The position numbers and the translations under genes were made by a program. From contig JAHELC010000008.1 in the NCBI GenBank assembly GCA_024644405.1, positions 62,001-126,000 of the forward strand: 64,000 bases of DNA, given 5' to 3'. The DNA comes from Nitrospinaceae bacterium. GTDB taxonomy: Bacteria > Nitrospinota > Nitrospinia > Nitrospinales > Nitrospinaceae. Each line of letters starts with the position of its first letter. Within the stretch, counting starts at the first letter, position 1. This document shows positions 30,883-39,617 of the stretch, in pieces. The notes beneath the pieces are model-generated. The model was not told where the DNA came from and did no database searches. It was given only the letters and a program-made list of their open reading frames with translations.

Positions 30883-32267
30883 TGATCGATACCCACGCCC
30901 ACGTCGATATGGACAAGTACGACGAGGACCGCGAAGAAACCATCCAACGCGCCCGCGAAAGCGGTGTGAAGTACATGGTTAACATCGGCTGCGATATCGA
31001 GAGCAGTCAGCGCTCGGTGGAATTGACCGAGCACTACGACTTCATCTACGCCACCGCCGGGATCCATCCGCACGACACCAAGGACATCACCGGTGACACC
31101 TACGATCAATTGCGTTTCCTGCTGGAGCATCCGAAAGTGATCGCGCTGGGCGAGATCGGTCTCGACTATTTTAAAAATTATTCGCCGCAGGATATTCAGC
31201 GAAAACATTTCCGCAAGCAGATCGAACTGGCGAAGGAACTGGACAAGCCGATCATCATCCACAGCCGCGACGCCAAGCAGGACATGATGTCCATCCTGTC
31301 CGATTACTATGACCACTCCAGCGTCAAATCGGGTATCTTCCACTGCTTTTCGGACGATCAGGAACTGGCCGATGCCGCACTGGCGATGGGATTCTACATT
31401 TCGTTTGCCGGCACGGTGACGTTCAAGAACGCGGACAACCTCAGGCAGGTGGCCAAAACGATTCCCGCCGACCGGCTGTTCGCGGAAACCGACTGCCCGT
31501 TCATGGCGCCGGTGCCGATGCGCGGCAAGCGCAACGAACCAGCGTTTGTCAATCATACCGCCGCCAAACTTGCGGAGGTGCGCGGTCTCAAAATCGAAGA
31601 TGTCGAGCGCACCATGGAACTCAACTTCCACGACCTGTTCGGCATCGGCGAGTCGGCACAACCGGGAACTGTTTCGTACCAGATCCGCAACTCGCTGTAC
31701 CTCAACCTGACGCAACGCTGCACCGCCAATTGCGTGTTCTGCACGCGCCTGACCAAACCGATCGTGCAGGGCTACAACCTTGCCCTGGACCGCGAACCGA
31801 CCGCGCAGGAAGTGTGGGAATCGATCGACGACGTGAAGAAGTACGATGAAATCGTATTCTGCGGTTATGGCGAACCGACCCTGCGCCTCAACGTGATCAA
31901 GGAAGTCTCCAAAAAAATAAAAGGCGCCGGCGGACGCGTACGGCTCAACACCAACGGCCACGGCAACGTCATCAACAAGCGCAACATCCTGCCGGAGTTG
32001 AAGGGACTGGTCGACGAAATCTCGGTCAGCCTCAACGCCGACAACTCGGAAGCGTATGATGAAGTGGCCCAGCCCCTACCCTCTTTTCGCGGCTGGATTT
32101 ACGATGAGATCAAACAATTCATCACCGAAGCCAAGAAATATATCCCCGACGTGCAGGCCACCATCGTCACGCATCAGGAGGACGTCGATGAAGCCAAGTG
32201 CGAGGACATCGTGAACAAAGAGTTCGGCGTCAACTACCGCGCCCGGCGCTACAACATCACAGGATAA
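30879..32267 (+). CDS. tatD: TatD-family nuclease fused to a radical SAM domain
   Basis: A 463-residue fusion starting at the ATG at 30879 that overlaps the metG stop. Residues 1-255 are a TatD metal-dependent hydrolase with all metal ligands: H6/H8 (DTHAHVD), E92 (GEIGLDY), H128 (IIHSRDA), H155 (FHCFSDD) and D205 (ETDCPF). Residues ~268-463 are a compact radical SAM domain with C281-x3-C285-x2-C288 (RCTANCVFCTRL) and GYGEPTLRL. Separate TatD-linked radical SAM proteins are known as a family; here both are one chain. The nuclease half may act on RNA/DNA 3' ends; the radical reaction is unknown. Confidence 0.92.
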   Translation: MMIDTHAHVDMDKYDEDREETIQRARESGVKYMVNIGCDIESSQRSVELTEHYDFIYATAGIHPHDTKDITGDTYDQLRFLLEHPKVIALGEIGLDYFKNYSPQDIQRKHFRKQIELAKELDKPIIIHSRDAKQDMMSILSDYYDHSSVKSGIFHCFSDDQELADAALAMGFYISFAGTVTFKNADNLRQVAKTIPADRLFAETDCPFMAPVPMRGKRNEPAFVNHTAAKLAEVRGLKIEDVERTMELNFHDLFGIGESAQPGTVSYQIRNSLYLNLTQRCTANCVFCTRLTKPIVQGYNLALDREPTAQEVWESIDDVKKYDEIVFCGYGEPTLRLNVIKEVSKKIKGAGGRVRLNTNGHGNVINKRNILPELKGLVDEISVSLNADNSEAYDEVAQPLPSFRGWIYDEIKQFITEAKKYIPDVQATIVTHQEDVDEAKCEDIVNKEFGVNYRARRYNITG

Positions 32268-32270
32268 ATC

Positions 32271-32645
32271 ATGCATCTCTGGATCAAACTCGGTGGCATC
32301 TTCGGCGGACTGAGCGTCATGCTCGGTGCGTTCGGTGCCCATTCACTGAAAGAACGCCTGACCGAAAAAAGCCTGGCAACGTTTCAAACGGGAGTGCTGT
32401 ACCAGTTCATCCACAGTCTGGCGCTGATTCTGGTAGGAATGCTGGCGATGCACTTCGTGGACGAACACCAAAAAAAGGTTCAGCGTCCGGGATGGTTTTT
32501 TGCCACCGGCATCGTCCTGTTCAGCGGCAGTCTGTACTCGCTGGCACTCGGGGGACCCCGGTGGCTGGGACCCGTCACCCCCCTCGGCGGCCTGTGCTTC
32601 ATGATCGGCTGGTTCCTCCTCGCCTTCTCTTTGCCTAAGAAATAA
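32271..32645 (+). CDS. DUF423 family membrane protein
   Basis: A 124-residue protein with four membrane helices and the DUF423 (YgdD-like) signature: GGIFGGLSVMLGAFGAHSLK, then ATFQTGVLYQFIHSLALI. The family has no established function. It starts 4 bases after the tatD fusion stop, so it is part of the same operon. An insertion-like polar stretch (HFVDEHQKKVQRPG) joins helices 2 and 3. Confidence 0.9.
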   Translation: MHLWIKLGGIFGGLSVMLGAFGAHSLKERLTEKSLATFQTGVLYQFIHSLALILVGMLAMHFVDEHQKKVQRPGWFFATGIVLFSGSLYSLALGGPRWLGPVTPLGGLCFMIGWFLLAFSLPKK

Positions 32646-32739
32646 AGTTTTCTTGGTTCCCTGCTTCCTTCCGGAAAATGATAGGATTGGGGAAACCCTC
32701 TGGAGCACAAACCGTACTCTTCAAAAGGACCTGATTTCC

Positions 32740-32946
32740 ATGGGAAATAATATCAAAGTGTATGCCGGACTCGGGCTGTTGATCCTGGTGGTGCTGTTCA
32801 CCCTGCAGAACACGGAAACCGTGCCCATCAGTTTTCTGTTCTGGGAATTTCATATTTCCCGCGCGCTCATGATCTTCATGGTCTTTGTGATTGGAGCACT
32901 GGTCGGCATCTTTGCCTCCAGCCACTACCTCAAAAGAAAATACTGA
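32740..32946 (+). CDS. LapA-domain (DUF1049) membrane protein
   Basis: A 68-residue protein with two membrane helices (~7-23 and ~40-60). The family pattern is LFTLQNTETVPISFLFWEFH between the helices and a short basic C-terminus (SSHYLKRKY). I start at ATG 32740 with AAAAGG upstream; the frame is open further but without a start signal. LapA/YciS-type proteins are linked to envelope (lipopolysaccharide) assembly in other bacteria. It lies 12 bases before sorA. Confidence 0.85.
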   Translation: MGNNIKVYAGLGLLILVVLFTLQNTETVPISFLFWEFHISRALMIFMVFVIGALVGIFASSHYLKRKY

Positions 32947-32957
32947 AGGACCTTGCA

Positions 32958-34292
32958 GTGCGGATACCAAAAAGCATGAATCAAAGAAAAGAACGTGGTT
33001 TCTGGGAGCTGTATGAAAACGATCCGGAGAAGGCGGATGCCGAGCTGTGGGGTCGAACTCCTGAAAAAATTTCGCGCCGGGGTTTCCTGAAAAATTCCGG
33101 GGTCGTGGCGATGACGCTGGCGTTGTCCGCGCCGATTCCGTTTTTCCGCAACATGCCAAGCGGACTCATCCCCGCCGCGTTTGCCGACACCGCCGACAAA
33201 TTTGAAATCCCCGGCAAGCACGGCTTGATTGTGCTGAACGACCGGCCGCTCAACGCCGAAACCCCGCCGCATCTGCTGGATGACCCCATCACTCCGAACG
33301 ACCGGCATTTCGTGCGCAACAACGGCCATCCACCGGGTTCGGCCTATGACACGGATACCTCGCAATGGAGATTAACGGTCGACGGCGAAGTACACCGTCC
33401 GCTGACCCTGTCACTCGATCAATTGCAACGCTTCAAGCAATATACTTACGCCTTGCAGTTGGAGTGCGGCGGTAACGGCCGGGCCGGATTCAACCCGCCG
33501 GCGAAGGGCAATCAATGGACCTTCGGTGCGGTGGGGTGTGCGCGTTACACCGGCGTGCGCCTGGGCGACGTGTTGCGTGAAGCGGGGCTCAAGGGTTCGG
33601 CGATCTATACCGGTTACTACGGAAGCGATCTGCATCTCAGCGGCGACCCGAACAAGGTGACGATCTCGCGCGGCACGCCCATCGCCAAAGCGATTGACGA
33701 TCACACCCTGCTGGCGTGGTCCATGAACGGCAAGCCTCTGCCGCCGTTGCACGGCTTTCCGTTGCGGGTGGTTTCGCCCGGCTGGCCGGGCTCGACTTCG
33801 GCAAAATGGCTGAAGCGCATCTGGGTGCGCGACCGCGTGCACGACGGTCCCAAAATGGGCGGCACCTCCTACCGCGTGCCGAAGTACAACGTCCCGCCGG
33901 GAACGAAGGTGCCGGAAAAAGATATGCAGATCATCGAATCGATGCCGGTGAAATCGCTCATCACCCAGCCCAAAACACGTCTCCAAATTAAAAAGGGTCA
34001 AATGCTGACCGTGAAGGGTCATGCCTGGGCGGGTTACCGTAGCGTTGCGCAGCTGCACGTGTCTTACGATTTTGGCGCAACGTGGATAAAAGCCGTGCTG
34101 AAAGATCCAGTCAACAAATACTCCTGGCAGGACTGGCAGGTAAATTTGAAGTTAACGGAGCGGGGTTATTACGAACTGTGGGCGCGGGCAACCGACAGCG
34201 CAGGCGTCATGCAACCGATGGTGGTGCCGGGGTGGAACCCGAAGGGTTATCTCAACAACGCCATGCACCGCATCGCGGTGACCGTGATATGA
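32958..34292 (+). CDS. sorA: Sulfite dehydrogenase, molybdopterin subunit (SorA-like)
   Basis: Periplasmic molybdenum enzyme oxidising sulfite to sulfate, 444 residues. The GTG at 32958 has AAGGA seven bases upstream. A Tat signal (SRRGFLKNSG, R40-R41) shows export of the folded cofactor-bound enzyme. The oxidoreductase molybdopterin domain (~130-310) has the Mo-ligand cysteine C170 in YALQLECGGNGRAGF; the dimerisation domain (~320-444) follows. The downstream cytochrome overlaps it (ATGA), the SorAB arrangement. The SoxC family is a related alternative; no other sox genes are near. Confidence 0.9.
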   Translation: MRIPKSMNQRKERGFWELYENDPEKADAELWGRTPEKISRRGFLKNSGVVAMTLALSAPIPFFRNMPSGLIPAAFADTADKFEIPGKHGLIVLNDRPLNAETPPHLLDDPITPNDRHFVRNNGHPPGSAYDTDTSQWRLTVDGEVHRPLTLSLDQLQRFKQYTYALQLECGGNGRAGFNPPAKGNQWTFGAVGCARYTGVRLGDVLREAGLKGSAIYTGYYGSDLHLSGDPNKVTISRGTPIAKAIDDHTLLAWSMNGKPLPPLHGFPLRVVSPGWPGSTSAKWLKRIWVRDRVHDGPKMGGTSYRVPKYNVPPGTKVPEKDMQIIESMPVKSLITQPKTRLQIKKGQMLTVKGHAWAGYRSVAQLHVSYDFGATWIKAVLKDPVNKYSWQDWQVNLKLTERGYYELWARATDSAGVMQPMVVPGWNPKGYLNNAMHRIAVTVI

Positions 34293-34666
34293 ATAAAATG
34301 AACCGGCGTCTGAAATTTTTGGGAATGGGGGTTGGAACCGTTTTATTTTTTTCGTCGGCATCGACGGCGGTTGCGGAGGTTGATCCGCCATTGCCTAAAG
34401 GACCCCACCGCGCCGTGGTGGAAGAAACCTGCACGCCCTGTCATTCGGCGGCGATCATTTTACAGAATCGTATGAACCGCAAGCGCTGGGACGAAACCAT
34501 CACCTGGATGCAGAAAGAACAGGGACTGGAAAACTTGTCCTCCAAAACCCGCAATCAGATTCTGGATTACCTGGAAGCTGTTCGGGGAATGGCCTCGCCT
34601 GCCGGAAAGCCATCCCCCGAAACCCACCGCATGTATGAATACGACTATCCCCCCAATCCGTTATAG
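34289..34666 (+). CDS. sorB: Cytochrome c subunit of sulfite dehydrogenase (SorB-like)
   Basis: A 125-residue exported monohaem cytochrome c: Sec signal at ~1-29 (cleavage near STAVA-EVD), haem motif CTPCH (48-52), then a helical region and a Pro-rich C-terminus. Several Met residues could be the distal ligand. The start ATG overlaps the sorA stop by four bases, which strongly implies a stoichiometric partner that takes electrons from sulfite and passes them to the respiratory chain. Confidence 0.9.
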   Translation: MNKMNRRLKFLGMGVGTVLFFSSASTAVAEVDPPLPKGPHRAVVEETCTPCHSAAIILQNRMNRKRWDETITWMQKEQGLENLSSKTRNQILDYLEAVRGMASPAGKPSPETHRMYEYDYPPNPL

Positions 34667-34676
34667 TCGATTCATA

Positions 34677-34973
34677 TTATTTGGAAGAGGCGCGGCGGTC
34701 TTTAGACTTATTCCTGACGATATTCAGTGTGCGTTCCGCGGGCTTGGATGCCTTTTCCCGCTCCTTACGTTCTTCCTGATCCTGTTCCCTGCCCTCGCTG
34801 TAGGACTCCTCCAGGCTCTTGAGGGTCTGCGTCACATGGTTGATCGACTGCACCACTTCCTTCATGGCCTGCAAATATTCCGGATGTTTGAGAAGTTCGA
34901 CCTCCTCGTCCTGAACGAGCATGTTCAGGGCCTTCTCGAGGTTAAGAATCACCTCTTTCAGGTCCTCCATCAT
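34677..34973 (-). CDS. Small coiled-coil protein, unknown function
   Basis: A 98-residue, highly charged protein: residues ~3-60 form amphipathic helices (DLKEVILNLEKALNMLVQDE) and the rest is a Glu/Arg/Lys-rich tail. No Cys, no signal, no TM. It converges on sorB with 10 bases between stops. It resembles small regulatory or scaffold proteins only in general character; no family recognised. Confidence 0.65.
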   Translation of the reverse strand: MMEDLKEVILNLEKALNMLVQDEEVELLKHPEYLQAMKEVVQSINHVTQTLKSLEESYSEGREQDQEERKEREKASKPAERTLNIVRNKSKDRRASSK

Positions 34974-35187
34974 GTTTCCCCCCTTCCTTTGGACTGTGAG
35001 AACTTTATCGACCCCCCCGCCGGAAAGCTTTAGTTTTCAATGGGAAACCACCAAAAAACATGGTCCTCCAACATTAAAAACAATTAATATTTCATTAATG
35101 CCCCGTTAATCCAAAAATTCTATTTTAGAAGGTAGAAAAAATATGAAGAGTCCATCTTCTCTGTTCAACTATTTGAGGAGTGTTGAT

Positions 35188-36333
35188 ATGAAACGCACAA
35201 ACAAAATTATTCTCACTGTATTCTTAATGGCTTATCTGGCCCTGCCGATGATTCCGGGCCAACCGTTCTCCTCCGTCTGGGACCAGAAAGAAGCCGTGGC
35301 AATGAGTTCCGACACCAACCCGGTGGGGACCAACCTGATCGTCCAGGTGGCCAAAAAGCAAAACCCGGCGGTGGTGTGGGTGGAGTCGGCACAAAAAGTC
35401 CAGAAGATGAATCGGCGGACACCTGGCAATCCCTTATTTAAAAATTTTCCGGGGATCCCCCAACCGCCCCAACGCGGTGGCGGCACCGGGTCCGGATTCA
35501 TCATCAGTCCGGATGGCTATATGCTGACCAATCACCATGTGGTCACTGGCGCGGACAAGATCACGGTCCGTCTCCAAGTCGCAGACAAGGAAAAGGATTA
35601 CGAAGCGAAGCTGATCGGATCCGACAGCAAAACGGACATCGCCCTTTTGAAAATCAAGCGCGAAGGCAATGACACCACGCCGTTTCCCTACATCCCGATG
35701 GGAGATTCCAAGCAGGTGGAAGTCGGTGAATGGGTGATCGCCATCGGCAATCCGTTCGGGTTGAGCCACACCGTCACAACGGGCATCGTCAGCGCCAAGG
35801 GACGCGACATCGGCGCCGGTCCTTATGACGAGTTTATCCAGACCGACGCCTCGATCAATCCCGGCAACAGCGGCGGTCCGCTGTTGAACATGAAAGGCGA
35901 AGTGATCGGCATTAACACCGCCATCATCTCCGGCAATGCCGGAGGTAATGTCGGGATTGGGTTCGCCATTCCCATCAACATGGCGGCGGGCATCATGAAA
36001 GACCTCAAGGAACACGGCAAGGTCACCCGCGGCTGGCTGGGAGTGATGATCCAGAAGCTGACACCGGATCTGGCCGAGTCTTTCTCCCTCAAAACCACCA
36101 ACGGCGCTCTGGTGAGCGACGTGCTGCCCAACGGTCCCGCGTTTAAAGGGGGTCTGAAAAGCGGTGATGTGATCGTGAAATTTGACGGTCAACCGGTGGA
36201 AGATGTTTCCGAGTTGCCGCGGCTGGTGGCGACCGTTCAGCCGGGGGAAACGGTGGACGTCGTGATTCTGCGTGACGGAAAAGAACAGACGATGCGTATC
36301 ACCATCGATGCTCAGTCCGAGAAAGAAGCATAA
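35188..36333 (+). CDS. htrA: HtrA/DegP-type periplasmic serine protease
   Basis: A 381-residue envelope-stress protease. I use the ATG at 35188 because GAGGAG lies just upstream; an in-frame ATG at 35143 is possible. The signal anchor is ~6-24. The trypsin-like domain has H117 (LTNHHVV), D150 (SKTDIALLKI) and S228 (NPGNSGGPLL). A single PDZ domain (~270-375, RGWLGVMIQKLTPDLAESF) follows, as in DegS-like members, whereas DegP has two PDZ domains. Monocistronic, ended by a strong terminator. Confidence 0.95.
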   Translation: MKRTNKIILTVFLMAYLALPMIPGQPFSSVWDQKEAVAMSSDTNPVGTNLIVQVAKKQNPAVVWVESAQKVQKMNRRTPGNPLFKNFPGIPQPPQRGGGTGSGFIISPDGYMLTNHHVVTGADKITVRLQVADKEKDYEAKLIGSDSKTDIALLKIKREGNDTTPFPYIPMGDSKQVEVGEWVIAIGNPFGLSHTVTTGIVSAKGRDIGAGPYDEFIQTDASINPGNSGGPLLNMKGEVIGINTAIISGNAGGNVGIGFAIPINMAAGIMKDLKEHGKVTRGWLGVMIQKLTPDLAESFSLKTTNGALVSDVLPNGPAFKGGLKSGDVIVKFDGQPVEDVSELPRLVATVQPGETVDVVILRDGKEQTMRITIDAQSEKEA

Positions 36334-36362
36334 CCTCCTCCCACAACGTGGGTTTGATGCTG

Positions 36363-36403
36363 AAAAGGCTTATGGGTTTTCCCTCCCATAAGCCTTTTTT
36401 TCA
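36363..36403 (+). terminator. Terminator after the HtrA gene, possibly bidirectional
   Basis: AGGCTTATGGG (36366-36376) pairs with CCCATAAGCCT (36385-36395), followed by a T-run. An A-run on the left side would give a short T-tail for the convergent gene at 36423. Confidence 0.92.
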
Positions 36404-36422
36404 TTTCCCCAGTGACTTCAGA

Positions 36423-37286
36423 TTAGCTGACCCATTTCTCCAGCATTTGTTCCAGAGTCACTGTTCCCTGGCGGGTCTCCACGTTCTTCCCTGAGAAAGC
36501 GATTTTATTACTGTTGAGGCAGTCATAGGTTTCGTTCAGCAGGTCATTCATTTCTTCCGGGAGTTCCTCCGCGCCCCAAACCTCCTCCCAACCGCCTTCA
36601 GAAAATGGAAGAATGTCCAGGCGCTTTCCCAGAATCTGCTCCAGGATATCTATAATATCCAATGCAGAATAATCTTTGGGACCGGCAAGTTCCACCACCC
36701 GGTGAGAGTCGGTGGGTTTCAGGAGTAATTCCACGGCCACGCGTTCCACGTCCTTGGCTGAAACCATGGGAATGGAACGTTTGGGTTTGAGAAAAGTGGG
36801 CAATGCGCCTTTGTCATGAACCGTGTCGAGAGTGGGGATCCAGTTTTCGTAAAAGTAGGCCGACCGCAACAGGGTCACCGGTATCTGGGCATTATTGAAT
36901 TTCTGCTCGGCATCGTACAGCGCCTGCACCAGCCCGGTGCGCTTGTTCAGATGCGCGCCCATGGAAGATAAAAAAACCGTGTTCTTCAATCGGGCGTTCT
37001 TGACGGCGGTGACAATCGACTGATTCTGGCAGGCCCATTTTTTCAGGGGGTTTGCATCGTAAACGGATTGAGGAGTTAACAGGTAGGCGCCCTTCGCTCC
37101 CTCGAGAACGAATGACAAGGCATGGGCGTCGTTGAAATCCGCCACCACCACTTCCGCGCCCAGGACTTTCCACTGGTAAATGTGTTCGCGATTCCGGACT
37201 ATGGCGCGCACAGGTTCCCCACGTTCCAGCAGGGCTCGGGCTATGAGTGAACCGGTATGACCTGTGACCCCCCCGACAACATACAT
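36423..37286 (-). CDS. NmrA-like NAD(P)-binding protein
   Basis: A 288-residue atypical short-chain dehydrogenase/NmrA fold, from the ATG at 37284-37286 with GGAGG upstream; the longer frame adds 16 residues. The N-terminal nucleotide motif is GGVTGHTGSLIARALLERG, with VRAIVRNRE as the NADP-type second strand, then ADFNDAHALSFVLEGAKGAY. Such proteins act as redox sensors or quinone/ether reductases; the substrate is unknown. Its convergent neighbour htrA shares the terminator. Confidence 0.88.
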   Translation of the reverse strand: MYVVGGVTGHTGSLIARALLERGEPVRAIVRNREHIYQWKVLGAEVVVADFNDAHALSFVLEGAKGAYLLTPQSVYDANPLKKWACQNQSIVTAVKNARLKNTVFLSSMGAHLNKRTGLVQALYDAEQKFNNAQIPVTLLRSAYFYENWIPTLDTVHDKGALPTFLKPKRSIPMVSAKDVERVAVELLLKPTDSHRVVELAGPKDYSALDIIDILEQILGKRLDILPFSEGGWEEVWGAEELPEEMNDLLNETYDCLNSNKIAFSGKNVETRQGTVTLEQMLEKWVS

Positions 37287-37584
37287 CAACCACCTCCAAG
37301 GGAAACAAATATTACCAATGCAAAATACCAGCAAGCGTTCCAGCAGTCCGAAGAGTATAGCCTTCCACCCTTGGAATTTTCGATATACCGGAATCCCTTG
37401 TCTTCATACTCAATAGGGACCGAGGGAATTATTCCATAAATCCCAGACCAAACCCACACAAAAAAGGTGCGTTTGCAACAGGAATTGGAATATGAAAATG
37501 GATGGAATTCGGGAGAGCAGACCAGCACACCGGTCGACTTGTAAGGACATTCTGGACCCAACTGTTTGAAAAAAAGAGTCTCGA
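37287..37584. other. Intergenic region, 298 bases, no gene seen
   Basis: Lies downstream of the 37585 gene and upstream of the nmrA-like gene on the minus strand. Short open frames are present but none has a ribosome site or sensible protein. No RNA fold or repeat was recognised; it presumably holds the nmrA-like promoter. Confidence 0.45.
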
Positions 37585-38526
37585 TTATGCGCGGGCATAT
37601 ACCGGCAGCAAAAAACAGCTGTGGTAATCGACTCCGGGGGTGTCGGCATTCACTTCCAGTTCCCAGAAGCAGGCGGGGCGTTGGCTCAAGGCCGAGGTCC
37701 ACTCCGGCTCGTCAGGCAGGTCCCATTCCAGAGAAAGCTTGCCTGAGGGTGCCACCTGTCCGTCGTTTAGAATCCGGCCTTCATGGTAGAGTTGGTAACA
37801 CACCACTTTCGATTCTTTAGTATCCCCTCTTTGCCGGGTCTCATATTTCTCTTCAATGAACCGCAGATCGAGTTGCAATTGATTGATTTCAGTAGGAAGA
37901 CCTGCCAGACTCACCGAGAGCTTGCCCCCCAGGTAAAACGGAAAATTGCCGAACCGCAGGCGGCTGTTGCCGTATTTCAGATAAAGAGCCAGATTGTTTA
38001 AGAAATAGTACCCCCCTCCAAGACCGAAGGCCAGGTCCAGCAACACGACGATAATTTTGACCAGGACGCGCCCGTCACCCGAATAAAAAGCCCACCAGTT
38101 AAAAGGTGCGAGGAAAACAATCACGACGCTCAACATGATGAGAGCGTTCACCACTTTTTTTAATTTATTGTCGGAGATGCCCAACGCCTGCCATTCGTAA
38201 TCCCACAGCCAGGGACTGGAAGACCGGGTTGCTTTGGCTTTTTTAACTTTGGCTTTGCGCCGGAGCCCGACCAGACCGTGCCCGATCAAAAAAAGCCCGG
38301 CCAGCAGAAACATCAACCCGCAGACGGCGATCACCCACATGGGTGCATGGACCTTGCTGGGAGAAACCTCGATCTCACCCAATCCCATCAGAAAAAAATA
38401 GGTCCCCATCCCTGCAAAAGGCGATCCCAACAATATGGACGGCCAACCCTGAATCGTGGTTCGGCTGACCGGCTGGCGACCCTTCAATACAATTTGTTCA
38501 CGGGGGGGAGAAACCCTGGCGGTCAT
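37585..38526 (-). CDS. Membrane protein of unknown function
   Basis: A 313-residue protein. Hydrophobic helices at ~29-49, 63-85, 125-146 and 155-178; a Lys/Ala-rich cytoplasmic loop (~89-104) separates the pairs. The C-terminal ~120 residues are soluble and beta-rich (ending in DYHSCFLLPVYARA) and could be a sensory or binding domain. No family recognised with confidence. It is monocistronic, with about 300 unassigned bases between its stop and the nmrA-like start. Confidence 0.7.
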   Translation of the reverse strand: MTARVSPPREQIVLKGRQPVSRTTIQGWPSILLGSPFAGMGTYFFLMGLGEIEVSPSKVHAPMWVIAVCGLMFLLAGLFLIGHGLVGLRRKAKVKKAKATRSSSPWLWDYEWQALGISDNKLKKVVNALIMLSVVIVFLAPFNWWAFYSGDGRVLVKIIVVLLDLAFGLGGGYYFLNNLALYLKYGNSRLRFGNFPFYLGGKLSVSLAGLPTEINQLQLDLRFIEEKYETRQRGDTKESKVVCYQLYHEGRILNDGQVAPSGKLSLEWDLPDEPEWTSALSQRPACFWELEVNADTPGVDYHSCFLLPVYARA

Positions 38527-38625
38527 CGGTCACCTTTCAGCATGTAATCCTCATGCTTTTAGTGTAAAGGCAACTCACTAACGGGGAGAATTATTTTTGT
38601 GTCAAAAAGCAGGAGAGCTATGGAG

Positions 38626-39483
38626 TCAGGTTGATCTGAGAACTTTAACGCGCCTGTAGAAAGCTAACCACAGGGTCACCGCCAGGAAAGCGAACACCAG
38701 CATTTGCGGCCAATAAGCTCCCTTTCCGACCACCGGTCCGAAATTAATCTCACCGCGAATATCTCCGGAGTAGTGATTCAACATCTCTCCGTACTCCACC
38801 AGCAGGTGGACCGGGTAAATCCCGCCCAGTGAACCGGAAACATTGCGCACCGGCACCTCAAAATATTTTTCCTCGCCGCTGCGAATGGTAAATCCCATCA
38901 TTCCCTGAAAACTGTCTGCGGTCAATTCAGGCGGCAGGAGTAGCATCATCCGGATATTTTTAAAAGAAGAGGAAGGGTTTTTGAGTAAAATCATGACACG
39001 GGAGGAATCTTCACCCACCTCCACGTCAATATCTCCCTCAATCAGGGAAACTCGCGGTTCCTCAAAATAAAAGGAGCTGGTATGCATGCTCGAGTGCGAC
39101 TCGGGTGTCTTTTCCGTTTCTTTATAACTGGCCATGGCCACCACCGGGTAACTGCCGACACGCCTCACGGGAGGGTGTTTCGTGTTCTCCAGGGTCACGC
39201 TTTGACCGGGTTCCAGGCGGTGAATCATGGGCATACGGGATAAGGTGTGATGAAAGTGAAACATCGGATGAATATGGTACAAAGGCTGGCGGCCGGGATT
39301 GGTCAAAGTGAGGGCAATCGTCACTTTGCCGTCACCGGAAACCTGGGAGCGGGTGGAAAGTTCCAGGGGGGTTTCGCTGGCCCAAAGGCCGGGAGCGGAT
39401 AAAAAAATCCCCGCTAGTGCCCAGGCAACGACTTGCAGGGCTTGAACAAAACGAAACGGAAGGTGATACCGAGTCGGGTTCAT
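38626..39483 (-). CDS. Exported, C-terminally anchored protein with His/Met-rich patch
   Basis: A 285-residue unknown. A signal peptide is at ~12-36 (ending PGLWAS) and a C-terminal membrane helix at ~262-279 precedes a basic tail, so it would stand in the periplasm anchored by its end. The core looks like stacked beta-sandwich domains (IALTLTNPGRQPLYHIHP). Residues 70-88 are strikingly rich in His and Met (IHPMFHFHHTLSRMPMIH), a possible copper or other metal site. It is divergent from the SPFH gene (134 bases) and may share its function. Confidence 0.72.
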   Translation of the reverse strand: MNPTRYHLPFRFVQALQVVAWALAGIFLSAPGLWASETPLELSTRSQVSGDGKVTIALTLTNPGRQPLYHIHPMFHFHHTLSRMPMIHRLEPGQSVTLENTKHPPVRRVGSYPVVAMASYKETEKTPESHSSMHTSSFYFEEPRVSLIEGDIDVEVGEDSSRVMILLKNPSSSFKNIRMMLLLPPELTADSFQGMMGFTIRSGEEKYFEVPVRNVSGSLGGIYPVHLLVEYGEMLNHYSGDIRGEINFGPVVGKGAYWPQMLVFAFLAVTLWLAFYRRVKVLRST

Positions 39484-39617
39484 CTTTTAAGTGTACCACA
39501 GCTCGAAAGATGCCTGAATCTGCGGAAAAACTCTATATCTTTTTTCGGGTCAGACATAAAAAAACTGTTATTATATTGCCAATGGGATTTTAAAACCGTT
39601 TCCAGGGGGAATTCAAC

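Noticed and set aside
30711-31961. Minus-strand frame of 416 codons
   Set aside because: Antisense to the metG end and the TatD fusion.
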